A stretch of DNA of 64,000 nucleotides from Hygrophila difformis (taxonomy: Eukaryota; Streptophyta; Magnoliopsida; Lamiales; Acanthaceae): assembly GCA_030278955.1 (NCBI GenBank), contig JAOANR010000009.1:37973445-38037444 (forward strand), read 5' to 3'. The position numbers and the translations under genes were made by a program. A model generated the notes under the pieces. That model saw only the letters and a list, made by a program, of their open reading frames with translations, did not search any database and was not told the DNA's origin. Of the stretch, positions 34,313-44,649 are shown piece after piece (the first letter of the stretch is position 1; each line of letters opens with the position of its first letter).

Positions 34313-34320
34313 TATTTATA
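34313..34320 (-). promoter_or_regulatory. TATA box of the minus-strand long LTR
   Basis: Minus strand CTCTATAAATATATCC. About 20-25 bp upstream stands GGGCCTAGAGTTT, matching GGGCCTAGGGTTT at the same place in the two plus-strand copies. A small word cluster (GTCGTGAAAC, GCTAGCGACAC) lies just upstream at 34355-34410. Confidence 0.65.
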
Positions 34321-34511
34321 GAGAGTAGGAAAAACTCTAGGCCCATTTAAGGCCCACCATGTCGTGAAACAATTTTGCTGTGTCATGAAACAAATTGAGG
34401 CTAGCGACACAACATACAATTGTATTTTTTAGGTCCCGGTTATATACACACAATATTTTACTTCAAACACACAAAAACACAATTAGATAGGGGCACACAA
34501 TAAACATTTAC

Positions 34512-35465
34512 CCATTTTACCCTTTCAATAAAAAAATAGAACCGCAGTCCAAACGACAACTTGTGGCCGTTGACTGTATGGGAGGAATGTCCAACATTGG
34601 ACGTTCCATTTTTCTTAAAAATATTTTATCCTCCAATATAGCCATGGCTGTCCAACCAAAAGATGCAAGTTCCTCAAAGCTCCTTGGATGGGCGTGAGAA
34701 TTAAAGCTCCGTGCAAGTTCCATGGATGCCTGTGAGAACCCAGTCAGAAAGTGGCAAGAATAAATTGGGAATTAAAGATGCAAGTTCCTCAAAGCTCACT
34801 GATATTTTTCACAACCAAAAGCTCCTTTCCCAACACCAAAAATCAAAATCAATCCCAAGTCAGTGCAGAAACAATGTAAGAGCAGTAAATAGGAGTATCA
34901 CTTTTGAGGATAAACACAACAAAGGTAACCCCACCACCGCTACATTAGAGAGAGACAACAACCCACAAAAAACGTCCACCCCTGGACGTCTGGAAAATTG
35001 CTCGAACGGCCAGCTCTGGCCGTTCGTGTTTTATACTGGCTGGCCATTGTTATTTAGTTTTTCTTTTATTTTTAATGTTTTCTGTTTATGTTATGAAAGC
35101 ATATTATTACAGGTTAGAGTTTTTTATTGTTTTATTTGGATTATGAAAACTCTGGTGCATTATTGTTTTTCTGGTATGGTATTTGTTGGATGTTAAAAGT
35201 GTGAAAAATATATTATTATAGATGGTATTGTTTTTTTAAATATAGGGATAGAGAAAACGGTCAAACATAGCCGATGGAGTAAGGCAGGGAATGGTCGCTT
35301 CTGACCGTTCTGCTTGAGACTTGGCCAACCAATGATGGCCGGCTATTTTTTTTTTTTAAAAATTTGTTCAGTGATCGGCCAGTTGTAGCCGATCACTATG
35401 AAGAATGAACGGTCAGTTCTGGCCGTTCAATCTGGTACAAGGCCGGTCAGTGCTGGCCGGCCTCC
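34512..35465. repeat. Palindromic word array with GGCCAG/CTGGCC cores
   Basis: Separate perfect or nearly perfect palindromes are spread through this block. They include GGAATGTCCAA-CA-TTGGACGTTCC (34584-34607), ACGTCCA-CCCC-TGGACGT (34972-34989) and CGAACGGCCAG-CT-CTGGCCGTTCG (35003-35026). TGATCGGC and GCCGATCA flank an 8-bp spacer at 35372-35395. TGAACGGTCAG-TT-CTGGCCGTTCA (35406-35429) and AGGCCGGTCAG-TG-CTGGCCGGCCT (35440-35463) close it. Several are 24 bp with 11-bp arms. A 24-bp phrase AAGATGCAAGTTCCTCAAAG is also duplicated (about 34662 and 34773). No TE ends were found around the block and no gene is seen. Confidence 0.75.
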
Positions 35466-35740
35466 AAATTTTTTGTCTTAAGATTTTTGCTGGATCTTCC
35501 TATTCTGTTTGAAATCATAGCAACAATTCATAAAAAAACGGTCTTAAAATTAAGAAAATTGGTTTGAAGGCATAAGAAGAGAAAGAGAGGAAAATTGGGT
35601 GCCCCAATCATGCTAAATGTGCCACAATCTTCCGTCCTTCAAAGTATTGATTAAATAGGGGGTATTTATGATATTTTATGTATCATTTGTGTGCCCCTAA
35701 CTTTTTTGGTGGGTATATAACGGGAGCCCATTTTTTTATT
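35466..35740. other. Spacer with possible TATA box
   Basis: No gene seen. GGTATATAACGGG at about 35713-35725 could be a plus-strand TATA box serving the following array and GC-rich region. This is inference from position only. Confidence 0.35.
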
Positions 35741-35744
35741 CTGA

Positions 35745-36120
35745 GGCTTGCGACGCAAGGGGACGGGAGCTGGAGTCCAAGGAGGAAATGGCAAAATTCG
35801 TATGCCTGCGGGAGCTGAGGTCCCGGGACCTTGCGGTGTATTGAGCATGTGGGGAAATGAATTAATGAGATCACGTGACTCCTCTCTCTCCGTGGCGTGA
35901 GGCATTCCAGAGACTATTCTCAGTCCCAAGCCACTCTCCCAATCGTGAGACAGTCTTTCACGACTCTCTCACAGTCGTGATACTCCCAGTCGTGATACTA
36001 TGTTTCACGACTGGGCTTCTTCTCCCAGTCCCTAGACTACCCAGTCGTGATACTCCTTTCTCAGTCCCTAGACTATGTTTCACGACTGGCTTTAATCTCG
36101 CAACTGGGGTCCCAAGGTCC
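35745..36120 (+). repeat. GTCGTGA / TCACGAC word array
   Basis: The words CAGTCGTGATAC, TTTCACGACTG and CAGTCCCTAGACT recur about a dozen times. Partial palindromes include CAGTCGTGA...TCACGACTG at 35987-36013 and CTTGC-GAC-GCAAG near 35748. The vocabulary is close to the minus-strand LTR array. It is followed by a pyrimidine-rich stretch (36130-36200) typical of plant 5' leaders. Confidence 0.7.
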
Positions 36121-36431
36121 GGATAAGTATTTTCTCTCTCTTTTCTCTTTCCTCTCTCTTTTCCTCTTGGGTTTTGTTTCTGTTTCCATCTCTCAATTTC
36201 GTCTGCTTCCTTTTCATCCATGGTTTCCATTTCTTCATTTCGTCCATGCCTTCCATTTCGTCCCATTTACAATTTGTCCACAGATTACATTTTTTTTTTG
36301 TCCACATCTTCAGCTCGTCATTTTCGTCCCTGGCTTTAATTTTTGTTCATGACTTCAGCTTTGAGATTGGGCAAGTGGAGATGAGCGATTGTTGTCGGAG
36401 CAGGAGAGCAGCTGTGATGGGATGAACAGAT

Positions 36432-36905
36432 TTGAGAGGGGAGGACGATGAGGCTTCGCCGGAGACTATGAACTTGGCCGGAAATGATGATGGGGATTGG
36501 GGCTGTGCTTGCCAGAACCTCTTGGTGAACGGGCGATGGCGTAATGGTGGAGATGGAGGTGGTGGCCGGATCTGGAATTGGGGCCGAAATGGAGAGCTTC
36601 GCCAGAAATGGTGCAGGCGACCGGAGGAGAAGAAGACGCCGGCACGAGAGCTGAAAATGGGCGCCGGCAAGGAGGCGGTCGGAGTTGGAGTAGGAAGGTG
36701 CTGGAGGCGAGAGGGGGCTGCCGGCTGCTGGAGGTTGAAGCCGCTGCTTGTGTGTTCGCCGGAAATGGAGGTCGGAAGGGATGAGGATGGCTGCGGAGGC
36801 GACGGACAGAGATGGGTGGTGACCGGAGTTGAGCCGCGAGATGAAGATGGAGGTGGTCAGCGGTTATTGGGGCTGTGGACGAACAGGGGCAGTCGGAGGA
36901 GATGA
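36432..36905 (+). CDS. Hypothetical GC-rich open frame, 157 aa, unrecognised
   Basis: An uninterrupted frame in unusually GC-rich DNA for this window, rich in Gly, Arg and Glu, with repeated GCCGGA and GGAGATGG words. No domain, signal peptide or membrane segment is recognised. The opposite strand is also open over 177 codons, which low-complexity GC-rich DNA produces readily. It lies downstream of a word array and pyrimidine-rich leader, and the gypsy-2 LTR interrupts the region at 36947. It may be a retroelement leader or captured DNA rather than a gene. Confidence 0.2.
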   Translation: MRGEDDEASPETMNLAGNDDGDWGCACQNLLVNGRWRNGGDGGGGRIWNWGRNGELRQKWCRRPEEKKTPARELKMGAGKEAVGVGVGRCWRREGAAGCWRLKPLLVCSPEMEVGRDEDGCGGDGQRWVVTGVEPRDEDGGGQRLLGLWTNRGSRRR

Positions 36906-36946
36906 AGACAGCGACGGCGACCGTGATAGCCGGACTGGAGCAGGCG

Positions 36947-37714
36947 TGGCATGGATGCCGGAACAATGCTTGCCTTAATACTAGAAGGTCCATGCTCAAG
37001 GCAGAGAGCCAAAAGATTCACAACTCAGATTGCACGAATGCTCGAGGAGGAAGAGATCAACAATGAGCGTGAACCGGGATCAATCAGCATGAAAAGCATG
37101 TTAATGATCCAGTTCCAAAGGCAACCGGAAGAAGGCCCGGAATCCACCCAGATGGATCCGGAAACCCAAGACTAATCACGTGCTGAAGAAAGACCTCATA
37201 TGTAAGTACGAGAACCAAACAACATAATGGAGGAAACATGAGAAAGAGATCAAGAGTTGCCGGACTTAGTTTTTAATTTATTTTGTGTTTGCTTTTTTTT
37301 ATGTGATGTGGCACTAGTAGCCAACCTTGTACTAATGTAATGTGGGGGCCTATATATATGACCTTCCCACCCTTTGTATTCTCACTTTTGGAATATCAAA
37401 CTTTGCAAGTAAGCAATTTCACTCCCGAAGTCACCCGAGAGCATTGCTCTCAACCTTTGTAAACTTGGCCTTTGGCTAATCTCACTCATTCAAGGTCTTG
37501 AAGCTACTTGAATGGAATCAACCAAGCATGCACTTGAAGGAGGAGCTTTGTTTCACATTTAGTGTGTCTCCGTGCTCGAGTTCGGGTCCCCTTGTTTGGT
37601 AGCTTCTCTTATCACCATTGTCATCTTCATCTTGATCTCCATGTTCCTCTTCGTAAGCTTCCATTTTCCATTCATATATTGTTTCTAATGTTCGATCCAT
37701 GGCATATTCTAATA
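36947..37714 (+). repeat. 5' LTR of gypsy-2
   Basis: Begins TGGCATGGATGCC. The same start follows a polypurine tract at 44063. A TATA-like TATATATA lies at 37351-37358. The 3' boundary is uncertain: the primer site starts at 37718, but the usual CA end is at about 37704, so the LTR ends between 37704 and 37716. Confidence 0.8.
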
Positions 37715-37717
37715 TTT

Positions 37718-37729
37718 TGGTATCAGAGC
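37718..37729 (+). promoter_or_regulatory. Primer-binding site of gypsy-2 (tRNA-iMet type)
   Basis: TGGTATCAGAGC, the exact 3' complement of plant initiator-Met tRNA as used by many LTR retrotransposons. Confidence 0.85.
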
Positions 37730-39236
37730 TTGCATTAGAACAATATTGTTGGTCTATCTTCCATAATAACTCAAAAATCTCAAAATCAAAATAGGGCAGA
37801 ATCTGTTCGTGTGTTTTCTGGACTCTTACTTTTGTTATTTCTGAAATCTGATTAGATATTTGGAATCCTCTCGTCGAGTAGATGAATTTTCATATCTCGT
37901 TTACTCAAATCAGAGTTCGGATAACAAAGTTATGCTAGTTTGAAATTCTTGTGTGTTGTTGTTCAAAAATCCGAAAAATACCTATATTTTGCTCTTTGAT
38001 CTTGTGTTCTGCGTGTTTATATGTTAGTTTTCTCTTTTTTGATTTCTCATATGTGTATGTGTTGCATGTGTTATTGTGTTTATGTCTTTAATTGGATATT
38101 TGCACCCGAAAATTCCAAATGAGTGTTTGAGTGTTCTTGAGAGCTTCAAGTGATATTCATCTTGTTCATGGGATCTTCAAAATATTTCATGAGCAAGGAT
38201 ACTCGATCCAAAATTGCCAAATCTCCCGTGTGTTTGTAAAGGTTTGGTAAACTTCATCATTTGGTCTACCAAAGTAGGTAATCATCACAAATTTTGATTG
38301 AAAGGGGCGCACTACTTTATGGCTAAAGTCTTGAGATTTGATTGAGTGTTTGGATGCCCAAAAGTCTCAAAAAAATCGGCTGAAAGTAAAGGGGATTTGA
38401 TAAGAAAATATTTGATTTGTCTCACTCACGTGCCTTTCACCAACTTTGTCAAATTTTGTATGCTCCCACACTCTCACTCACGTACCCCTATCCAAGTTGA
38501 AGGAAAATTGAGCATGTGTTGCGGCTAAAAGGAAAAGGAAGTCAACAATATCATTCCAAGCCGTGGGCCCCGCCAGCCTTCCCTTATTTATTTCAAAGGT
38601 GTGTACGTACCCAATTTGTGAGAAACTAATTTGATAAGTGGGACCCACAGTAGCTCCTATTTGCTTAATATATTACTTATTTTTTTTAAAAAAAAGAGAA
38701 AAGTGACGTCCAAGTCACAATTTGGGAGAGACTTTTGTCAATTGTGGACCCGACCCATAACTTCATCTTAATTTCCTATCTTTCACCTACATCTTAGGAA
38801 TTTAGAGATCTTTCTGTGTGTGTAATAAATACTTGGGTGTGTGAATAGTATTTGAGAGTCGAGTGTAGTGAGCTTCCAGTTTTCATATTTTGGTGAGTTC
38901 ACTTTTATATGTGAGGACTTGGAATTTATTGGACTGCATTTACCGATTAAAACTGTGAACATAATTTCTGTGCTTGCATTTCACATATTCCAATGGTTAT
39001 TTGATCGAGTCGAACAGTACATATTGTTTCATGTTCTGTGCGTACATACACTCTACCTACTACTTGTGCACTTGGTTGAATACATTTGAGTAAGTTTTAT
39101 GGACTTTAATTTGTGGTTAAACCAAAGGACTTAATTAACGTGGTTGAGAGATTGAGTGTTAAGTGTGAGGTTTACTCTTCATATTTTCTATTTGTTTTCA
39201 CTAACTACATATACCTATAGTTTCTAGTGTCTAAAT
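37730..39236 (+). other. Leader of gypsy-2
   Basis: 1.5 kb between the primer site and the gag ATG, AT-rich and without a recognisable protein. Long leaders are common in this group of elements. Confidence 0.6.
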
Positions 39237-39770
39237 ATGGCAGGTGCATCCACTGAGACCGATGACATCAAGGCTTTGATGCAGAGTTTCATGAATCAAA
39301 TGAACATAAAGTTGGAGCAAATGGCTAATCGGAACAAGGAGACTGCACAGAATTTGGATGATAAAATGGATCATATTGCCATTACTATTGATGGAAAGTT
39401 AGCAGCTCATGCCGAAGCAGTTCAAAGTCGTGTCATGCGTGCAGTTGAAAGAAAGTTTGAGGAAGAATTTGACAAACACCCTGAGCTAGCATACAGCCCC
39501 GAGGGACAAAGCAGTGCAATGAATCATCAAGAGGCAGTGACTTATGCCGAGGAAGAATTGGAGGCTCGCGAGCAAGAAGCTGAGCAAATTGATAGAAGGC
39601 GAGGACCACTAATTATGCGAGCTCCGTTCCGGAATCCACCAATTATGAGGAACCCTCCAGCTCCACGAGTTCCGGTTCGAAACCCCTTTGGACACCCGAT
39701 TCCTGATCAACCCGGAAGGAATGACAATGAAGACCAACGAGGTCAACAAAATTTAGGGATGACAGGATAG
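39237..39770 (+). pseudogene. Gag N-terminal part (gypsy-2), 177 aa
   Basis: Starts MAGASTETDDIKALMQSFMN and contains a predicted helical or coiled stretch, then an Arg/Pro-rich segment near residues 120-165. The ATG is the first after the leader and opens the element's gag homology. The frame stops at 39770, while the gag core continues in another frame with two further stops (about 39771-39937). It would have formed part of the capsid precursor. Confidence 0.7.
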
Positions 39771-39937
39771 ATCCATATTTGAGGAGTGTCAAGTTCACCA
39801 TCCCCACATTCAGGGGAACTCATGATCCAAATGAGTTCATTGAATAGAAGGATGCGATCGAGCTCATCTATGACTGCTAACAATACTCTGAACTCACAAA
39901 GGTCCAGCTAGCTGTTTGTGAATTTAGGGATTACGCT

Positions 39938-40198
39938 TTGACATGGTGGCACAAGACAGCAAGGGACATTCAACGACATGGCTATGCACCTATCGACACT
40001 TGGGATGCATTGATCAGAATCATGGAGAAAAGGTTCATACCTACTAACTATCACAGTGATCTATATTTGAAAATGCAATTTTGTGTCCAGGGAAACAGAT
40101 CGGTTGATGATTACTACAAGGAATTGGAAATGTTATTGATGAGATGCCAAGTCGAAAAAGATGAGATATTGTTGATTCAAGATTCAAACGAGGCTTGA
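39938..40198 (+). pseudogene. Gag core (capsid) fragment (gypsy-2)
   Basis: Contains LTWWHKTARD and EKRFIPTNY, then LYLKMQFCVQGNRSVDDYY, the Retrotrans-gag capsid block. It parallels the minus-strand copy in gypsy-1 near 8600-8890. Out of frame with both flanking gag pieces. Confidence 0.8.
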
Positions 40199-40338
40199 GG
40201 CAAGAAATTCTTGATGAAGTGAAGCTGAGAAAGTACAATGATTTGAAGGACTTGATTGATCTTGCTGTTAGAGTTGAGGTCCAATAAAAGAGGAAAGCTA
40301 GCAGATCTACTATTGGGTCTAGTGCAAACAAGCCGTGG

Positions 40339-40728
40339 TTGACTAAGCAATGGCAAGATAAGAACAAGCAACCACCACCAGTGAGGGATGAGAGACCGAA
40401 TAGGCCAAGAGGATTTGAGATGGCCAAAGATTTTAAGGATTACCGAAGGGATGATAGAGGTAAGGCACCAGAAGTTGATCGACCAAGGCCAGCTAGGGAC
40501 AAGAAGGATGTCACTTGTTTTAAATGTCAACGCCGAGGTCATTATGCTACTGAGTGTCCAAATCTGAGACGGATTGCCTTGTTGGATTCTGGAGAAGAAA
40601 GAGAAGCTGTTATTCTTGAAACCGGGGCATTCACATTATTGAGTCTGAGTACGAAGATAACCCCAATCAATATGAAGATGATGACAATCCAGGCCCTGAA
40701 ATTGTTGAAGAGGGAGAAGAAGAAGTAA
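40339..40728 (+). pseudogene. Gag C-terminal part with zinc knuckle (gypsy-2)
   Basis: A basic linker precedes one CCHC knuckle (CFKCQRRGHYATEC) that binds element RNA. After about 40620 the open frame is no longer the correct one. The true acidic C-terminus (PGPEIVEEGEEEVN) continues in another frame. Confidence 0.75.
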
Positions 40729-40876
40729 ATGTTCTAGTGGCCATGCGAGCACTCAATGCGGAAAAAAGTGAAGAGCCAAACGACAATGAACAAAGGGAGA
40801 ATTTATTTCATTGTCATTGTAAAATTTTGGGTAATGATGCCACTATATTGTAGATAATGGTAGTTGTACTAATGTT

Positions 40877-42928
40877 GTGAGTACTTACACTGTGCGCAGG
40901 TTACAACTTCCTGTAGAGGAACACAACAAGCCGTACACACTACATTGGATGAACGCAAGTGGCAAGACCAAAGTGAACCAGCAAGCTCGAGTACCCATCA
41001 CCATAGGCTCATATTTTGAAAAAGTTCTATGCGATGTGGTACCAATGAATGCATGTCATGTACTTTTAGGGCGACCCTGGATGTCCGACAATGATGTCAC
41101 ATATCGAGGACGAGCCAATTCCTTGTCTTTCAAATTCGGCCAAAAGTCCTATATTTTGAGGCCATTGTCCTTGAGCACAGTGAAGCGAGATCAGGCTAGG
41201 TTGCTAGAGAACATCAAGAAGGAAGAAGCAAATTTCATGGCGAGGACTGCGGGAAAGGCCAAAATCGACCAATCTAGTGGTACCGCATCTACCTCTACGG
41301 CAACACTAAGCCTAATGGTGACAAGAAAAGAATTCCAACAGGCCATTCAAGACACTGAATATTCAGGTTACTGTTTCTTAGCTGTTGTTAAACCTGTTAA
41401 TTCTGAATTTGAGAACGATAATACTGCACCTAATTTGCCTACTGAATTTTCTAGGATGCTCGAGAAGAACAAGGATGTCTTCCCGGAAGAGTTACCTGCT
41501 GGATTGCCTCCACTTCGAGGAGTGGAGCATCGAATTGATTTTGTGCCAGGAGCATCCATCCCAAACAGGCCAGCATACCGCATGAACCCAGATGAAACTA
41601 AGGAAGTACAACGCCAAGTCCAAGATCTTTTAGACAAGGGCTGGGTTCGGGAGAGTCTGTCTCCGTGTGCTGTGCCAGTACTATTAGTGCCAAAGAAGAA
41701 TGGAGAATGGCGTATGTGCTTAGATTGTCGAGCTGTCAATGCGATAACCATCAAATATCGGCACCCCATTCCGAGGCTTGATGATATGCTTGATGAAATT
41801 GGAGGAGCAACGATCTTTAACAAGATTGATCTCAAAAGCGGCTATCACCAGATTCGCATGCAACCTGGTGACGAATGGAAGACGACCTTCAAAACCAAGT
41901 TTGGTTTATATGAATGGCTCGTTATGCCATTCAGACCGACGAATGCTCCCTCCACTTTTATGCGATTGATGAATGAGACCTTGAGAAAGTTTATCGGGAG
42001 ATTTGTTGTAGTTTATTTTGATGATATCTTAATCCATAGTTACAACGAATCTGATCATATTTCTCACGTGCAACAGGTTTTGGACAAGCTGCGGGAAGTC
42101 CAACTATACGCCAACTATGAAAAGTGCACATTCCATGTTTCCGAAGTAACTTTCTTGGGGTTCATTGTTGGGAAAGAAGGATTGAAAGTGGACGATTCGA
42201 AGATCAAAGCCATTTCTGAGTGGAAGCCGCCAGCTAATGTGCCAGAAGTTAGAAGTTTTCTTGGGCTTTGCGGTTTCTTCCGTCGTTTGGTACCACAGTT
42301 TAGCAACATTGCTGCTCTGCTTACATCTTTGTTGAAGAAGGGCTTACAGTACAAGTGGGGAGCAAAGGAGTTGAAAGCCTTCGAGGAGTTAAAGGACAAG
42401 CTCACGCACGCACCAATTCTTGCACTTCCAGATTTTGAGGTACCTTTTGAAATTGAGTGTAATGCATCTGGAACAGGTATGGGAGCTATCTTACTAAAGA
42501 ATGGGAAAGCTGTTGCCTATCATAGTGAAAAGTTCAGCGGAGCACAATTGAATTATTCAACGTATGATAAGGAATTATATACTGTGGTTCGAGCACTGAA
42601 AACTTGGCAACACTATCTCCGAGGCCGAGAGTTCATAATCCATACTGATCATGAGACGCTGAAACACATCAAGGCTCAGGGCCCGTTGAGCAAAAGACAT
42701 GCTCGCTGGAGCACTTTCATAAAAACATTTCCCTATGTGATCAAGTACAAGAAGGGCAAGGATAATGTGGTGGCCGATGCACTTTCAAGACGCATGGCGT
42801 TATATTTTATTGCAGCCACACATTTGATTGGTTTTGAGCATATAAAGGGTTTATATGCAACTGATCCTGATTTTGGAGAAGTCTATGCCAAAACTGAAAA
42901 GCATGGATTCAAGGAGTACAGTCAATAG
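40877..42928 (+). pseudogene. Ty3/gypsy Pol fragment: protease end, RT, RNase H (683 aa)
   Basis: Residues 1-110 are the second half of the aspartic protease; the active-site motif VDNGSC lies just upstream near 40853, cut off by a stop. The RT spans about residues 210-420 with YFDD at 380-383 intact. RNase H spans about 515-640. Its first catalytic position reads Asn529 (ECNASG) where the family has Asp, so RNase H is probably inactive, while the later Glu and Asp motifs remain (DKELYTV, HTDHETL). The frame ends at 42928 by frameshift before integrase. An internal ATG opens the reading frame, so this is a fragment rather than a natural protein start. Confidence 0.9.
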
Positions 42929-43709
42929 GTTGTGCATTCCAAGAGGATCCATTCGGGAGTTCTTAATTCAAGAGGCCCATAGTGGAGACTTGATGGGGCA
43001 ATTTGGAAAGCATGCTACCGTAGGGGTTCTGAGTGAAAAGTTCTACTGGCCGAGGCTACCAAAGAATGTGGAGGATTTCATTGCTAAGTGCTTAGTTTGT
43101 CTGAAGGCTAAGTCAACAGTTAAACCACATGGGTTGTACCAACCTTTGCCGATTCCAGAAGGGCCCTGGGTAGATCTGTCGATGGACTTTGTTATGGGTT
43201 TACCGAGGACTGCGAGAGCCGAAGACTCCATTTTTGTTGTGGTGGATCGATTCTCCAAGATGGCTCACTTTATCCCCTATAACAAAACCAATGATGCTCA
43301 CCATGTGGCTAAGTTGTTTTTCAAAGAGGTGGTGCGTCTACATGGAGTCCCTAAGACCATTGTTTCTGATCGCGATGTGAAGCTTGTTAGTTCTTTCTGG
43401 AGATCACTTTGGAGAGAAATTGGGACTAAGTTGATGTTTTCCACTTCCTATCATCCCCAGACAGATGGACAAACGGAAGCTGTAAACAGGGTGTTAGGAA
43501 ATCTTTTGCGAATCATCACATCTTCAAGATACAAAAGTTGGGACGAGTGCCTCCCTTATATTGAATTCGCATACAACTGCCATGTGCATAGCGCGACAGG
43601 TAAGTCTCCGTTTGAGGTTGTATATGGATTTAACCCACTGACCTATCTTGATTTGCTGCCATTGCCTAGCAGTGAGCATTTAAATGTTAATGGCAGGGAC
43701 CGAGCATGA
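42900..43709 (+). pseudogene. Ty3/gypsy integrase core (gypsy-2)
   Basis: In the frame that runs 42855-43709, homology begins near 42900. The zinc-binding HHCC site reads HSGDLMGQFG...CLVC, so the second histidine has become glutamine. The catalytic triad is present: Asp in SMDF, Asp in VSDRD and Glu in GQTEAVNRVL, with 35 residues between the last two. It would insert the cDNA into host DNA. It is separated from RNase H by a frameshift and from the C-terminal domain by a stop. Confidence 0.9.
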
Positions 43710-43733
43710 GCAATTAAGGACTTACACAAGGAT

Positions 43734-44153
43734 GTGAATGATAGCCTTTTGAAAGGAGCCGAGATGTATGCCAAATACACCAATCGAGGAAGGAAAAGAC
43801 TGCTACTGAAGCCTGGTGATTGGGTTTGGCTACACATAAGGAAAGAAAGATTCCCAGCTGCAAGACACAACAAACTTTCCCCTCGAGGAGATGGACCATT
43901 TAGAGTGTTGAAGCGGATTAATGATAATGCGTATGAAATTGAATTACCTTCTGAATATACCATTAATCCTGTATTTAATGTTGCGGATCTTTCACTCTAT
44001 GAATGGGACGAGGAGTTGGATGCTAGTCGGTTGATGGATCAACCTCCCCAAGGGGGTGGGGATGGCATGGATGCCGGAACAGTGCTTGCCTTAATACCAG
44101 AAGGCCCATGCTCAAGGCAGAGAGCCAAAAGATTCACAACTCAGATTGCATGA
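43734..44153 (+). pseudogene. Integrase C-terminal GPY/F domain (gypsy-2)
   Basis: Carries GDWVWLHIRKERF, then LSPRGDGPFRVLKRINDNAY and FNVADLSLY, the GPY/F-type DNA-contacting domain. No chromodomain follows. From 44063 the open frame runs into the 3' LTR, so the real end is close to the polypurine tract. Confidence 0.85.
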
Positions 44154-44649
44154 ATGCTCGAGGAGGAAGAGATCAACAATGATCGTGAACCGGGATCAAT
44201 CAGCATGAAGAGCATGTTAATGATCCAGTTCCAAAGGCAACCGGAAGAAGGCCCGGAATCCACCCAGATGGATCCGGAAACCCAAGACTAATCACGTGCT
44301 GAAGAAAGACCTCATATATAAGTACGAGAACCAAACAGCATAATGGAGGAAACACGAGAAAGAGATCAAGAGTTGCCGGACTTAGTTTTTAATTTATTTT
44401 GTGTTTGCTTTTTTATGTGATGTGGCACTAATAGCCAACCTTGTACTAATGTAATGTGGGGGCCTATATATATGACCTTCCCACCCTTTGTATTCTCACT
44501 TTTGGAATATCAAACTTTGCAAGTAAGCAATTTCACTCCCGAAGTCACCCGAGAGCATTGCTCTCAACCTTTGTGAACTTGGCCTTTGGCTAATCTCACT
44601 CATTCAAGGTCTTGAAGCTACTTGAATGGAATCAACCAAGCATGCACTT
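44063..44649 (+). repeat. 3' LTR of gypsy-2, truncated by copia-2
   Basis: Matches the first 587 bp of the 5' LTR, then stops at CATGCACTT where copia-2 begins. The remaining part of about 180 bp is not found in the window. Confidence 0.9.

Larger units (their letters stand above)
30279..34506 (-). mobile_element. Long LTR (about 4.2 kb), Athila/Tat-like family, minus strand
   Basis: On the minus strand the DNA starts TGTTTATTGTGTGCC at 34506 and ends GTCAAAAGTTTCA at 30279. From the TATA box to the end it is collinear with the plus-strand LTRs at 50109-58939. Shared landmarks are the GGTCCGG...AGTGGTCGGTGG block (near 32380), the CGCTCGCAGTGTTCAC block (near 31355) and the GTGCGCTTTCGGG-type hairpin (near 30440). 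The flanks TTTCC (30274-30278) and TTTAC (34507-34511) are a possible imperfect 5-bp duplication. No primer site follows the 3' end, so it is best read as a solo or orphan LTR. The start is less certain than the end. Confidence 0.7.
36947..44649 (+). mobile_element. gypsy-2: decayed Ty3/gypsy element, plus strand
   Basis: 5' LTR (36947 to about 37714), tRNA-iMet-type primer site, 1.5-kb leader, gag, protease, RT, RNase H, integrase, polypurine tract (GGGGGTGGGGA before 44063) and a truncated 3' LTR follow in canonical order. Over the shared 587 bp the LTRs differ by about a dozen changes, mostly transitions, so it is older than copia-1. Coding frames are broken in at least four places and two catalytic positions are altered. 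Copia-2 is inserted in the 3' LTR. It belongs to the same lineage as gypsy-1. Confidence 0.92.

Noticed and set aside
36466..36999. 177-codon minus-strand frame rich in Pro, Ser and His
   Set aside because: Low-complexity complement of a GC-rich stretch and it runs into the gypsy-2 LTR. No recognisable domain.
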